64,000 bases of DNA from Saprospiraceae bacterium (GTDB lineage Bacteria > Bacteroidota > Bacteroidia > Chitinophagales > Saprospiraceae). Location: contig JANQPA010000034.1 in assembly GCA_028285545.1 (NCBI GenBank), positions 1 through 64,000 of the forward strand. The letters run 5' to 3'. A program made the position numbers and the translations under genes. Below the pieces are notes generated by a model, which searched no databases, was not told the DNA's origin, and worked only from the letters and a program-made list of their open reading frames with translations. Below, in pieces: positions 17,905 through 26,917 of this stretch (position 1 is the first letter of the stretch; the number at the start of each line of letters is the position of its first letter).

Positions 17905-18222
17905 CAAAACAATTACGGGTTTGTTAAAAACCAGAGAGTCATAAAACTCTCTGGTGAAAAAGACCTAAAACCTATTTTATGTCATGCTCTTTTTTTGAGT
18001 CACATTAAACAAAATCATTATTTTGTTTTGACTCAAAATGGGTTTAAAAAGAGGAGAACTTTTGCCCTCCTCACAAAACACCTAAAACCCATATTCATAT
18101 CTTAAATGCTCTTTTGAAAAGCAGTAATTTCTTTTAATTACATCCTTTTGACGAAAAATACAGGTGAGGTCACACAGTTTGATAAAAAAAAATATACGAT
18201 AGAAGAATTTATCCTTAAAATA

Positions 18223-18263
18223 ATAAAAAATCCTCCCTGATTTTTCTACTATCAGGGAGGATT
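18223..18263 (-). terminator. Terminator of the DegQ/DegS-like gene
   Basis: AATCCTCCCTGAT at 18229-18241 pairs perfectly with 18251-18263. On the minus strand the stem is followed by a T-rich run (complement of 18210-18228). It lies 24 bases past the protease stop codon. Confidence 0.85.
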
Positions 18264-18286
18264 TAGGGAAATTGTTTATGTGTAAG

Positions 18287-19480
18287 TTATTGATTAGAAA
18301 CGTCTAATACAATTGGAATTTGAATTTGCCTTTTATCTCTTAAAACAGTGAGAGAAACCTGCTCACCAGGATTATATTTTTCTAATTCTAAAAAAAGATC
18401 ATTATAGTCACCTACTTGTTCCCCATTAATGGCGATAATTACGTCGCCTACCTGCTCAAATTGTAAGGTCTGATTATTATAAGTTGGTCGCAAGCCTGCC
18501 TTTTCAGCAGCTCCTTTAGGAGTTACCGTAATGACCAATATGCCTTCATTGATTTGTAATCTTTGAGCGATATCAGACCTCATAGTAATACCAAGGGAAG
18601 GTCTTTTAATTTTTCCGTATTTAATTAATTCTGGTACTACCCATTTTACGGCATCTACGGGTATGGAAAAGCCAATACCTGCGGAAGCTCCTGAAGGACT
18701 GTAAATGGCAGTATTCACTCCTATTAATTTACCTGAGGAATCTAGAAGAGGTCCGCCGGAATTTCCAGGATTAATAGCAGCATCAGTTTGGATGGCGTCT
18801 CGGATAGGAACCCCTGCCACTGATTCGATTTCCCTTCCTAAGGCACTTACAATACCTGTGGTTAGGGTTTGATCCAATCCAAAAGGATTACCAATGGCCA
18901 AAACAGATTGGCCCACTTTGAGATTATTGGAGCTTCCTAGGGGAATTGGACGCAATTTACTTCTTGGAGCATCAATTTTTAAAACTGCCAGGTCCTTTTC
19001 AGGTGCTACACCGACCGCACTGGCCTGGTAGGTAGTGCCATCTGACAGGGTAACAGTTGCCCGGTCAGCTCCTTCGATAACATGATAATTGGTAATGATG
19101 TGCCCCTTGGTGTTCCAAACAAAGCCGGAGCCACTTCCTCTAGGAACTTCTGTAATGTTCCGACGATAATAGCTTCTTCGCAAATTACTGGTGGTAATGT
19201 AACAAACCGAAGGTGCTGCATTTTCAAACAAGGCAATCGTAGCCCTTTCGCTAGGATTTAGGGAAAGAGGTTCAGAATTTACTGAATTAGCTTGATTTTC
19301 TTCCTTGGAATCCTCTGTGAAAGTTTTTTCTGCAGTAGCAATTGCCTTAGGTTCCGTTTTTGCTTGTTGCTGATTGCTTTGGTTGTTTTTGGAATTCCAG
19401 GCTGTACCTATAAAGAAACCTGCCGCCAAAAGAGCAAGCCAAAGAACAATTCTAGTGCTTTTGAATGATCTTTCTGACAT
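18287..19480 (-). CDS. HtrA/DegS-like periplasmic serine protease
   Basis: The 397-residue protein has one N-terminal membrane anchor (RIVLWLALLAAGFFIGTAW) and a low-complexity linker to about residue 75. The trypsin-like domain has the full catalytic triad: His in TNYHVIEG near 131, Asp in EKDLAVLKI near 162, Ser in GNSGGPLL near 238. One PDZ domain follows (about 290-395, LGITMRSD to the end). HtrA proteases degrade or sense misfolded envelope proteins. A single PDZ and an uncleaved anchor resemble DegS more than two-PDZ DegP/DegQ. It appears monocistronic with its own terminator. Confidence 0.93.
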   Translation of the reverse strand: MSERSFKSTRIVLWLALLAAGFFIGTAWNSKNNQSNQQQAKTEPKAIATAEKTFTEDSKEENQANSVNSEPLSLNPSERATIALFENAAPSVCYITTSNLRRSYYRRNITEVPRGSGSGFVWNTKGHIITNYHVIEGADRATVTLSDGTTYQASAVGVAPEKDLAVLKIDAPRSKLRPIPLGSSNNLKVGQSVLAIGNPFGLDQTLTTGIVSALGREIESVAGVPIRDAIQTDAAINPGNSGGPLLDSSGKLIGVNTAIYSPSGASAGIGFSIPVDAVKWVVPELIKYGKIKRPSLGITMRSDIAQRLQINEGILVITVTPKGAAEKAGLRPTYNNQTLQFEQVGDVIIAINGEQVGDYNDLFLELEKYNPGEQVSLTVLRDKRQIQIPIVLDVSNQ

Positions 19481-19573
19481 GTTGTTAATTTTTATTTAAA
19501 TAGTAAAGGGCCGAAAGTATTTCTTCCGTCATCTTTACATTTATGGAAACGAAAGCATTATGATTAAAAATTT

Positions 19574-19706
19574 GGTTCCACGTTCCATGTTCAGTGTCTA
19601 GTCAAGCAAAATTTTAGGCATGAATCTTATTTAAATCTACATAAGTAATATTCCCTTAAATGACCTATTACTTAAACTCAGAACACAGAACATGGAACAT
19701 GGAACG
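19574..19706. repeat. Heptamer inverted repeat upstream of the protease gene
   Basis: Left half at 19574-19601: GGTTCCA, CGTTCCA, TGTTCAG, TGTCTAG. Right half at 19679-19706: CAGAACA, CAGAACA, TGGAACA, TGGAACG. The halves are complementary and enclose about 77 AT-rich bases. This occupies most of the 299-base gap between two minus-strand genes. Confidence 0.75.
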
Positions 19707-19779
19707 AATCATATTTTGAAAGTATCCATTAGGTTGTATCTAATTCAAAATTTTGAACTGCAAATGCTTATTTTCCGGA

Positions 19780-21075
19780 TTATGTTTTTCTTTTCTTTTT
19801 CTTTGCTGCCGGGAAGAGGATATTATTAAGAATCAGGCGATATCCTGGAGAATTAGGATGAAGGTTTAAATCCGTTTCGGGATCATAGACAAAATGCCGA
19901 TAATCTTCTGGGTCATGACCTCCATAGAAAGTCCAAAATCCTTTACCCTCTGTACCATGGATATAACGAGCTTCATTAGCAGGTTTGTTATCTCCCATGA
20001 TTAGTACATCGGATTTGATATATTGTTTTCTAAAAGCGGTAGTTTGTCCCATAAAGCCTTTAACGGTTCTGGTGTGACATTGAGTAAGCATAGTTGGAAC
20101 GGGATCCCACTTAGCGGAAAAATCGAATAGGGTGAAATAATCCTGTTCTGCAATTACATTTCTTCCACGGTTATTATCAATAGAAGAGTGTTCATATTCT
20201 AAAGAGTTTCGAGAAAGCTGAAAATCTTTGAAGGCAAAGGTTTTTGAAAAGTTTAATTGTGACTGAGCATTGGGATCGACCCCATCACCATCATACATCT
20301 TATCACAAATATCCAGGCCTTCGGCAGCCAGGGCAATGTCATAGGTATCGGTGGCTGAACACATGGCAAACATAAATCCACCACCAACAACATATTCTTT
20401 AATCTTTTTCACGACGGCTAATTTTAATTGAGATACTTTTTCGTATCCCAATTCTTTGGCCAACCCTTCCATTCTTCGGACATTTTCTCTATACCAAGGT
20501 TGATTACTGTAAGAGCGGTAAAAACGTCCAAATTGTCCGGTAAAATCCTCATGATGCAGGTGTAGCCAGTCATATTCTACAAGGCGATCACCGATTACAT
20601 CCGTATCATAAACCGTTTCATAGGGAATTTCTGCATAAGTTAAAACCATAGTAACAGCGTCATCCCAGGGCTGGACTTTTTCTCCACGGGCATTAAAATC
20701 GGGAGTGTAAACGGCAATTTTAGGTGCTTTTTCCAATTTCATGACTTCCATGTTGGCCTCCGGGTCAGAAATTTCCTGCTGAATGCGGGCAAATTCACCA
20801 TTTGGAATAATTTCATAACTAACGCCGCGAGTAAGGCATTCTTTTTCAAAAAGCCGATTATGCTGAAAAACAAAACTTCCTCCTCTATAATTTAATAGCC
20901 AGTAGGCTTCCTGTCCACTACTTAATACCCAATAAGTAATGCCATAAGCTTTCAGATGGTTTTTTTGGCTTTGATGATCCATCGGAATAAGTATATAAGA
21001 AGCCTGTAGGTGTATGGCCATCATTAAAAGGGCCAGGGTCAGTAACGTCAATCTTTTAATTTGCATAATCCTCAA
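19780..21075 (-). CDS. Conserved periplasmic protein, glutamine-amidotransferase-like fold possible
   Basis: The 431-residue product has a signal peptide (about 26 residues, ending near HLQAS). Its body includes KIAVYTPDFNARG, a DWLHLHHEDFTGQFG segment, GGGFMFAMCSATDTYDIALAA and a C-terminal FWTFYGGHDPEDYRH. The GGG...MCSATD segment resembles the strand-elbow of class I amidotransferase-like or ThuA-like folds. Related Bacteroidota proteins are often auto-named asparagine synthetase B, but no N-terminal Cys or ATP-pyrophosphatase motif is visible, so that name is not supported. The basic tail KKKKRKT is unusual. Function unknown. Confidence 0.65.
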   Translation of the reverse strand: MRIMQIKRLTLLTLALLMMAIHLQASYILIPMDHQSQKNHLKAYGITYWVLSSGQEAYWLLNYRGGSFVFQHNRLFEKECLTRGVSYEIIPNGEFARIQQEISDPEANMEVMKLEKAPKIAVYTPDFNARGEKVQPWDDAVTMVLTYAEIPYETVYDTDVIGDRLVEYDWLHLHHEDFTGQFGRFYRSYSNQPWYRENVRRMEGLAKELGYEKVSQLKLAVVKKIKEYVVGGGFMFAMCSATDTYDIALAAEGLDICDKMYDGDGVDPNAQSQLNFSKTFAFKDFQLSRNSLEYEHSSIDNNRGRNVIAEQDYFTLFDFSAKWDPVPTMLTQCHTRTVKGFMGQTTAFRKQYIKSDVLIMGDNKPANEARYIHGTEGKGFWTFYGGHDPEDYRHFVYDPETDLNLHPNSPGYRLILNNILFPAAKKKKRKT

Positions 21076-21388
21076 TTTTTCAAACCTAAATGTATATTTT
21101 TTGTATAAAAAATGCTGCTTAAAATTAGGGATCTTTCTGTTGGAATGGAAAGTATTTAGGTACGAAAAGACCCTCCAAAGAGCAAATCCTTAATTATAAC
21201 AATTGAAAAATAGAAAAATTGTCGCGCTGTTTGTATGATTTAACATAATTGTAACGAAGTAAGGCAGGTTTTTTTGTTGAAGAAAAATTAAATAGGGCAG
21301 TCTGTATGGTTTTACCAAAGAAAAATTCAAATTTGAATTGGGGATAATCCGTTGGACGCTATTAGAGTTAGGGGTTAAAAGTTAGATT
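21076..21388. other. Intergenic region, no feature recognised
   Basis: AT-rich sequence between two minus-strand genes. No gene, terminator or repeat of the families seen elsewhere in the window was found. Confidence 0.4.
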
Positions 21389-22117
21389 TCATTTAAGCAG
21401 TACAATACCTTTAGCAAAATCACTGACAGCACTATTTATAAGGTCCTGATTTGAAGGATTATTATACGGAATTGTTTTAATTTCGTGAATTTCGGTAGTG
21501 ACAGATTCCCCAATAATATCCGAGTTCAATTCAACACCTGTAATGGCCCCTATTACCACTTGACCATGGCTGTTATAGGATAATTTAATTCCAGAAATGA
21601 TTGCTTGGTATACCTCTTTTTGTTCTAATTCAGAAAGTTGAATATTTGATTTTATTTTTTCAAGCAAAGAATTTCTAAGCGAAATGGTTAAATTTTGAAA
21701 GTCGCTTTCAATAGGTATACCTTCTGAATAATTTGCTGCAATTATTTTTGGCCTTTGGGTTTTTGCAGTCTTATCACTCTTTTTTAATTCTTTTGTATAT
21801 CTTCTTACAGGAATAGGGTCTTTTGCATGTTCAGCAGTAATTTGAAAAAATGAAGTTTGGTTAATGGATTCTTCAATTTTGTCAATAAATGATATGATAG
21901 AATCAATAAGTCGATTTTTATTTGTGGACATCGTATTCCAGTCTATAGTGTTTTTCTTATAGGCCTCTTCAATCCTTTTAAACTCAGCATTATTGATAAT
22001 GATTTCAGTAGCTTTTACATCTTCTGGAAGTTGCATAAATATAAACTCATAAGCTTCTTTGAGCTTATCCTGTCTTATTGCTTCTATTATTTTTTTCTTG
22101 AATTCTTTAAAATCCAT
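21389..22117 (-). CDS. Protein with a possible N-terminal effector-associated domain (EAD11-like)
   Basis: In this 242-residue protein, residues 1-85 form a helical segment (DKLKEAYEFIFMQL, INNAEFKRIEEAYKKNTIDWNT, NRLIDSIISFIDKIEE). It follows the pattern of EAD11 adaptor domains: short leader, alternating helices, then an R/N-R-I-x(4)-L-x(2)-ID end. In other genomes such domains couple sensors to effectors in NTP-dependent conflict systems. A charged linker (about 105-125) and an unrecognised C-terminal domain (about 126-242) follow. No NTPase, protease or TIR partner is next to it. The EAD assignment is pattern-based; the C-terminal function is unknown. Confidence 0.5.
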   Translation of the reverse strand: MDFKEFKKKIIEAIRQDKLKEAYEFIFMQLPEDVKATEIIINNAEFKRIEEAYKKNTIDWNTMSTNKNRLIDSIISFIDKIEESINQTSFFQITAEHAKDPIPVRRYTKELKKSDKTAKTQRPKIIAANYSEGIPIESDFQNLTISLRNSLLEKIKSNIQLSELEQKEVYQAIISGIKLSYNSHGQVVIGAITGVELNSDIIGESVTTEIHEIKTIPYNNPSNQDLINSAVSDFAKGIVLLK

Positions 22118-22694
22118 AATTCTTATTTAGGGCTTAGAATATCCAAATTCGCGGTTTCGCTACAGTATCTATTGATTTGGAATAATATGGTGAGTACTTG
22201 TACTCCAAATAATAATAAAACTTGAAAAAATAATTTTAATAAGAGCAATTAGCATGTAGTTCATAACTGATGTTTTAGTCGTTAACCGGCAGATATCTAT
22301 ATTTAGGGTAGATATATTGATTTTATCATTTTTACCACTGTATTAAGAAAGTATCAACTGAAAGTGGTCCAGTTTTGTTAATATCTTCCATGGTTCTTAA
22401 ATCGACAAATAACAAGATAAATATAAAATATCAAATATTCTGACCTAAATAGGACTAGACGAATCTCATCAATGCTGAAATTCGTTATAATTTTGTTAAG
22501 ACCTTTGGGTCTTCTAATATTTTGTCTTCAATTTGTGACTGAGTGAGATAAAGGGTAGTGAAGCCTTTAAATTCCAGTAAGTTAAAAACAGTTAAAGGAA
22601 TTGATTTCCAGAAAAGAATCCATTAAAATCTACTACTTTGTGCTTCCTTCAGTTGAATTTGAATTTCAGCTTTAATTGACTATTATTGCCCATT
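22118..22694. other. Intergenic region, nothing clear
   Basis: About 575 AT-rich bases between divergent genes. Short frames are not convincing. A small hairpin AAGACC/GGTCTT at 22498-22513 is followed by a weak T-rich run and might be a terminator. No repeat family was recognised. Confidence 0.4.
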
Positions 22695-24797
22695 ATGAAT
22701 GAATTAAGTTTTCAATATCCAAGCTGGTATATTATCCTCTGCATTCTGCTGGGGTTAATGTATGCGGTGGGACTTTATTATAACGACCGCACTTTTAGAG
22801 AACAAAATAATCGCCTGAACTGGCTTTTAGGGAGTTTACGATTTTTATTGGCTACTTTTTTGAGCATTTTATTGCTTTCTCCTCTTTTAAAGTCATTTAC
22901 TTCTCAAACTCAAAAACCTGTCATCATTGTAGCTCAGGATGCTTCTGAATCTATCAAATCAGACTTCAGTGAAGAGGGTTTGACCACCTTTGGTACGAGC
23001 ATGGAGGCCATGGCGGATGAGTTATCTAAAAAATATGAGGTCCAGCGTTTGTCATTTGGTGAAAGAGTAAGAGAAGATTTTGATTTTTCTTTTGAAGATC
23101 AACTCTCTAACACCTCAGATATCTTTAATTATGTTAATGACCTCTATAGTAATGAAAATTTAGGTGCAGTAATTCTTGCTACAGATGGTATTTATAACGA
23201 AGGTAGTAATCCACTTTATCTCAATACTAATATTTCTGCCCCCGTTTTCACGATTGCTTTGGGCGATACCACCATCAAAAAAGATGTTTATTTGAAGCGG
23301 ACCTTCCTTAACAGGATAGCATATCTAAACGATCAGTTCGTAGTACAGGCGGATATTGCGGCCTCAAATGCCAGAGGGAGCACTACCGTATTGAGCATCT
23401 TTAAGGTGGATGGAAATGGTACCCAAAAGCTAGAAGAGCGAAATATTCCGATTACCTCCGATGATTTTTTCAAAACCGAGGAGGTCATATTGGATGCTGA
23501 CAAAGCTGGTGTTCAGCGATATCGTTTAATTTTGAGTAGCGTTTCTGATGAAGTGAGCCTGGCCAATAATAGCAAAGATATTTTTATAGATATTCTGGAT
23601 GCCCGTCAAAAAATACTCATCCTGGCTAATTCTCCTCACCCCGATTTGTCTGCCCTGAAGCAGAGCATTTCTGAAAATAAAAATTACCAGGTGGAAATTG
23701 AATTTGCCGATAAATTTACCGGAGGGCTCAAAAAATATGATTTTGTTATCCTGCACCAATTGCCGAGTGCCACCTATAATATAGCTCCGGTTCTGAGTAA
23801 TCTTAAAAAGGATAAGATTCCCCACTTTTATATAGTTGGAGGGCAAACTGAGTTGAATCGCTTTAATGCAGCTCAAAGTCTAATCAACATACGTGGTGAT
23901 GGCCGCAATTATGATGAAGTTGTCGGGAAGATTAATCCCCTCTTTAGTCTTTTTAATGTAGAAGAAAAGCTTGGTCGCGAACTTTTGAATTTTGCTCCTC
24001 TATCCGCTCCCTTTGGGGACTATACTTTTGATGAATCGGCTGAAGTATTGCTCACTCAGCGCATTGGCCGATTGGACGTCAATAGCCGTCCTTTATTATT
24101 ATTTGGAGAAGAAGAGGATACCAAAATTGGAATTCTTTGTGGAGAAGGAATCTGGAAATGGCGACTTTTTGACTTTCTTCAGAATCAAAATCACGATATC
24201 GTAAACGAAATTCTTGGAAAATCTATCCAATACGTCAGTGTAAAATCAGACAAACGTCGATTTAGGGTGACTCCGGAAAAGAATATTTTTGACGAAAATG
24301 AAAATATTCTTTTTGATGCCGAATTGTATAATAACAGCTATGAACTAATCAATGAGCCGGATGTCAATATGACCATTATTGATAGTGAAGGCAAGGAATT
24401 TGATTTTATTTTTAATAAAACGGATCGTGCTTATACCCTGGATGCAAATAAACTTCCCGAGGGTAATTATACTTTCCGCTCTTCTGTTAATGTTAGTGGA
24501 GAACAGCTTAATTTTAATGGGCAATTTAGTATACAGCCTATCCAATTGGAACTGTTTCAAACTACAGCAGATCACGGATTACTCCGTTTGATCAGTGAAA
24601 AATATGGAGGCCAATTTTTGCAGGGCGATCAAGTTGCTGATATCCCCCAAATTCTTGAAGACCTGGGGACAGTAAAACCTGTAGTATACCAAACTTCTCA
24701 AACTCGTTCAGTGATTAACTTGCGCTGGATTTTCTTCCTGCTCCTATTGTTATTGGCTACTGAGTGGGGACTAAGGCGATATTTTGGGGGGTATTAA
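22695..24797 (+). CDS. Large membrane protein with vWA-like periplasmic region
   Basis: The 700-residue protein has two N-terminal membrane helices (about 12-32 and 42-62), a long extracytoplasmic region and one C-terminal helix (RWIFFLLLLLLATEWGL). Residues 75-190 resemble a von Willebrand A fold with a degenerate MIDAS (PVIIVAQDASES in place of DxSxS; VILATDGIYNEGSNP). The arrangement resembles BatA/BatB-type or glutamine-amidotransferase-like membrane proteins of Bacteroidota. The ATG at 22695 is chosen over a TTG three codons upstream. An octamer array follows the stop. The specific role is unknown. Confidence 0.75.
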   Translation: MNELSFQYPSWYIILCILLGLMYAVGLYYNDRTFREQNNRLNWLLGSLRFLLATFLSILLLSPLLKSFTSQTQKPVIIVAQDASESIKSDFSEEGLTTFGTSMEAMADELSKKYEVQRLSFGERVREDFDFSFEDQLSNTSDIFNYVNDLYSNENLGAVILATDGIYNEGSNPLYLNTNISAPVFTIALGDTTIKKDVYLKRTFLNRIAYLNDQFVVQADIAASNARGSTTVLSIFKVDGNGTQKLEERNIPITSDDFFKTEEVILDADKAGVQRYRLILSSVSDEVSLANNSKDIFIDILDARQKILILANSPHPDLSALKQSISENKNYQVEIEFADKFTGGLKKYDFVILHQLPSATYNIAPVLSNLKKDKIPHFYIVGGQTELNRFNAAQSLINIRGDGRNYDEVVGKINPLFSLFNVEEKLGRELLNFAPLSAPFGDYTFDESAEVLLTQRIGRLDVNSRPLLLFGEEEDTKIGILCGEGIWKWRLFDFLQNQNHDIVNEILGKSIQYVSVKSDKRRFRVTPEKNIFDENENILFDAELYNNSYELINEPDVNMTIIDSEGKEFDFIFNKTDRAYTLDANKLPEGNYTFRSSVNVSGEQLNFNGQFSIQPIQLELFQTTADHGLLRLISEKYGGQFLQGDQVADIPQILEDLGTVKPVVYQTSQTRSVINLRWIFFLLLLLLATEWGLRRYFGGY

Positions 24798-24804
24798 GTT
24801 GTAA

Positions 24805-24844
24805 AGTGTTGAAGTGTTCGAGTGTTGAAGTGTTCGAGTGTTCA
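24805..24844. repeat. Octamer tandem array
   Basis: Five consecutive 8-mers, AGTGTTGA, AGTGTTCG, AGTGTTGA, AGTGTTCG and AGTGTTCA, start seven bases after the stop codon of the vWA-like gene. No inverted partner was found nearby. Confidence 0.8.
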
Positions 24845-24906
24845 TGTTAGTACCTTTTCGGGAGAATATGAGGTAAGGAGGTTTTTCATTAAAACATATT
24901 TAGCAG

Positions 24907-25740
24907 ATGAATTTACTGTTGAGGGCTGTTAAATTCATTTTGATCTTTGGACTGTTGACTTTGTTAACTCAGGTTGGTGGAGTAATTTATTTACTCTATA
25001 AACCTATTGGTATTTGGATTCGTAGAAAGGTTGACAATCTTTACAGGAGACTATTACTCAAACTTTCCGTTTTTACATTATTATTATTGGTTTTTAGTCT
25101 TTTAATCATTCCTCCAATTGCCAAACAATTTGGGAGAGAAGCACTGCCCATTAGAGCAAGCCAAAAACTTCCCCTGAGGCCAGCTAATTTTTTAACTGTA
25201 TTGGCCAATAGACATTATGTAAAACCCACCCTGAAAAATAGTATTGCTCAGGTGACCAACAAGATTAATGAGCAATATCCCGGAACCCAGATTATTTATT
25301 TGGATGCCAATTTCCCCTTTATAAATAATTTCCCTCTATTGCCTCATCGATCTCACGATGATGGGAGAAAACTAGACATCTGCTTTTTATATAAAAAAAT
25401 GAAGGACGGAAGTCGAATAAATAAAAGTCCAACCCTCCTTGGTTATGGTTTTTCAGAAAAACCTGGAAAAGGGGAGTGGGATCAATCAAAAGCCTGTACA
25501 GATAAAGGATATTGGCAGTATGATTTTGTTTCAAAATTTATTTCCAAGAAAAAAAACTGGCAATTTGACCATGAAGCCAATAGAAGATTGCTTCGAATAT
25601 TATTAGATGATAAAAGAATAAGAAAAATCTTCATTGAACCTCATCTTAAAAAGCGATTAAAACTTAGTGCATATAGCAAAATACGGTTTCATGGATGCAA
25701 ATCTGTTCGCCATGATGATCATATTCATGTGCAGTTATGA
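24907..25740 (+). CDS. LAS/MepA-like metallopeptidase with N-terminal membrane anchor
   Basis: The 277-residue protein begins with two hydrophobic segments (about 5-30 and 48-72). The C-terminal part carries the metal site of LAS peptidases: RSHDDGRKLDICF (about residues 148-160; His and Asp ligands) and VRHDDHIHVQL at the very end. An IFIEPHLKKRL segment matches the one before the last motif in MepA-type penicillin-insensitive murein endopeptidases. It probably cuts peptidoglycan cross-links on the outside of the inner membrane. Exact bond specificity cannot be judged from sequence. The gene starts 110 bases after the vWA-like gene. Confidence 0.75.
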   Translation: MNLLLRAVKFILIFGLLTLLTQVGGVIYLLYKPIGIWIRRKVDNLYRRLLLKLSVFTLLLLVFSLLIIPPIAKQFGREALPIRASQKLPLRPANFLTVLANRHYVKPTLKNSIAQVTNKINEQYPGTQIIYLDANFPFINNFPLLPHRSHDDGRKLDICFLYKKMKDGSRINKSPTLLGYGFSEKPGKGEWDQSKACTDKGYWQYDFVSKFISKKKNWQFDHEANRRLLRILLDDKRIRKIFIEPHLKKRLKLSAYSKIRFHGCKSVRHDDHIHVQL

Positions 25741-25855
25741 AGCAAAGGGACATGCCAATCAATTATTTGAAATGGACCCAACTTTAATAGAGAAAATAGT
25801 CAATTGGTTTGGGGAGATTCTATTGAAATAATATCTTGGCATAGAACAAAACCCG

Positions 25856-26869
25856 ATGCAGATGAAAAGACGGATAATAGCTATTTTGGTATTTATTTCT
25901 CCCTCGATTTTTTTATTTGCTCAGAGTACAGATTCTATTGATCACTATATTTACTATAATCGAGATCGGGATTTAATCCGAAAAGATACCTTCTTAATTA
26001 GGAATACAGCCGTTGAGGGTGCCCAATTAAAATATACCTGGAGGGAATTGGAACCCCAGGAAGGGAGATATAATCTTCAAATTATTGAAGAGGATTTGAA
26101 ATTTTTGAAAAAAGCAGGAAAAAAGTTGATCATTCAAATTCAAGATGTCTCCTTTGCCGATCAATATATTAATGTTCCAAAATATCTATTGGAAAACCCT
26201 GTTTACGATGGAGGAATTGTTCATCAATATAATGATTGGGTAGATCCACCTAAGGCTGAAGGCTGGGTGGCGAAAAGATGGCATCCACTTGTTCAGAAAC
26301 AGTTTTTTAAATTAATAAATGCCCTTGCCAAAGAATTTGATGGAAAAATTGAGGCCATCACTCTTCCTGAAACTTCCATCACCTTAAATGAAGAAAACCA
26401 ACCCGTCGAAGGTTTCGATTACATTTTATATCGGGATGCTATCATCAAAAATATGGCGGCCTGCAAAAAGGCCTTTAACAAGACTAAAGTTATTCAATAT
26501 GCGAATTTCATGCCTGGAGAGTGGCTCCCCTGGACAAATAAACATTTATTAGATTCTATCTACCATTATGCTCAATTGAATGATATCGGCATAGGAGGGC
26601 CTGATGTTTGGCCCTATCGCAAAGGACAAATGGATAATAGTTACCAGCTGATACAAAAGTGCCCAAAGGAAATGACGGTCGCTATGGCCATCCAATATAG
26701 TAATTATACCCACAAGAAACAGCGAGGAAAAGGCCAGGTAAGCGTGGAAGAAATGTATGTATTTGCCCGTGATTATTTGAAAACGGATTACCTGTTTTGG
26801 GAAATTCGGGAACCGTTTTATTCAAAAGATGTGATTCCTTACTTGATGAAAGTAAGTGGTAAAAAGTAG
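25856..26869 (+). CDS. Secreted glycoside-hydrolase-like TIM-barrel protein
   Basis: The 337-residue product has a signal peptide (about 21 residues, ending LFAQ). The GAQLKYTWRELEPQEGRYN segment, followed by a strand KKLIIQIQD, is typical of the first turns of clan-A glycosidases, which place two acidic residues on strands 4 and 7. TLPETSITL (about residue 175) and LFWEIREPFY near the C-terminus could supply those acids. The family cannot be named with certainty and the substrate is unknown. An in-frame ATG two codons downstream (25862) is an equally good start. Confidence 0.6.
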   Translation: MQMKRRIIAILVFISPSIFLFAQSTDSIDHYIYYNRDRDLIRKDTFLIRNTAVEGAQLKYTWRELEPQEGRYNLQIIEEDLKFLKKAGKKLIIQIQDVSFADQYINVPKYLLENPVYDGGIVHQYNDWVDPPKAEGWVAKRWHPLVQKQFFKLINALAKEFDGKIEAITLPETSITLNEENQPVEGFDYILYRDAIIKNMAACKKAFNKTKVIQYANFMPGEWLPWTNKHLLDSIYHYAQLNDIGIGGPDVWPYRKGQMDNSYQLIQKCPKEMTVAMAIQYSNYTHKKQRGKGQVSVEEMYVFARDYLKTDYLFWEIREPFYSKDVIPYLMKVSGKK

Positions 26870-26917
26870 AAGGTAAAAAGTAGAAAGACTTATCCTTCTA
26901 CCTTCTACTCCCTTACT
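26851..26917. repeat. Heptamer inverted repeat between convergent genes
   Basis: Words GGTAAAA, AGTAGAA, GGTAAAA and AGTAGAA on the left face CCTTCTA, CCTTCTA and CTCCCTTA on the right. It overlaps the last codons of the glycosidase-like gene and reaches the stop codon of the convergent AraC gene, and could end both transcripts. Confidence 0.75.

Larger units (their letters stand above)
17601..18101. repeat. Four-unit array of hairpin plus conserved 25-base motif
   Basis: Each unit has a GC-rich hairpin (17601-17626, 17764-17787, 17931-17954, 18051-18072). A motif read on the plus strand as AACACCTAAAACCC-ATATTCATATC follows (starts 17631, 17796, about 17960 in degenerate form, 18077). Unit spacing is about 165, 163 and 118 bases. 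On the minus strand every hairpin is followed by a T run, so each unit looks like a short transcript end with its own terminator. On the plus strand two units continue into ATGAAAACCTTC and could encode peptides of 23 and 27 residues. Neither reading is proven; no known family was recognised. Confidence 0.7.

Noticed and set aside
17601-18101. CRISPR array at the four-unit repeat
   Set aside because: Units are about 118-165 bases apart with varied hairpins; no short direct repeats with 30-40-base spacers and no cas genes.
19780-21075. Asparagine synthetase B
   Set aside because: No N-terminal nucleophile cysteine, no glutaminase or ATP-pyrophosphatase motif; a signal peptide instead.
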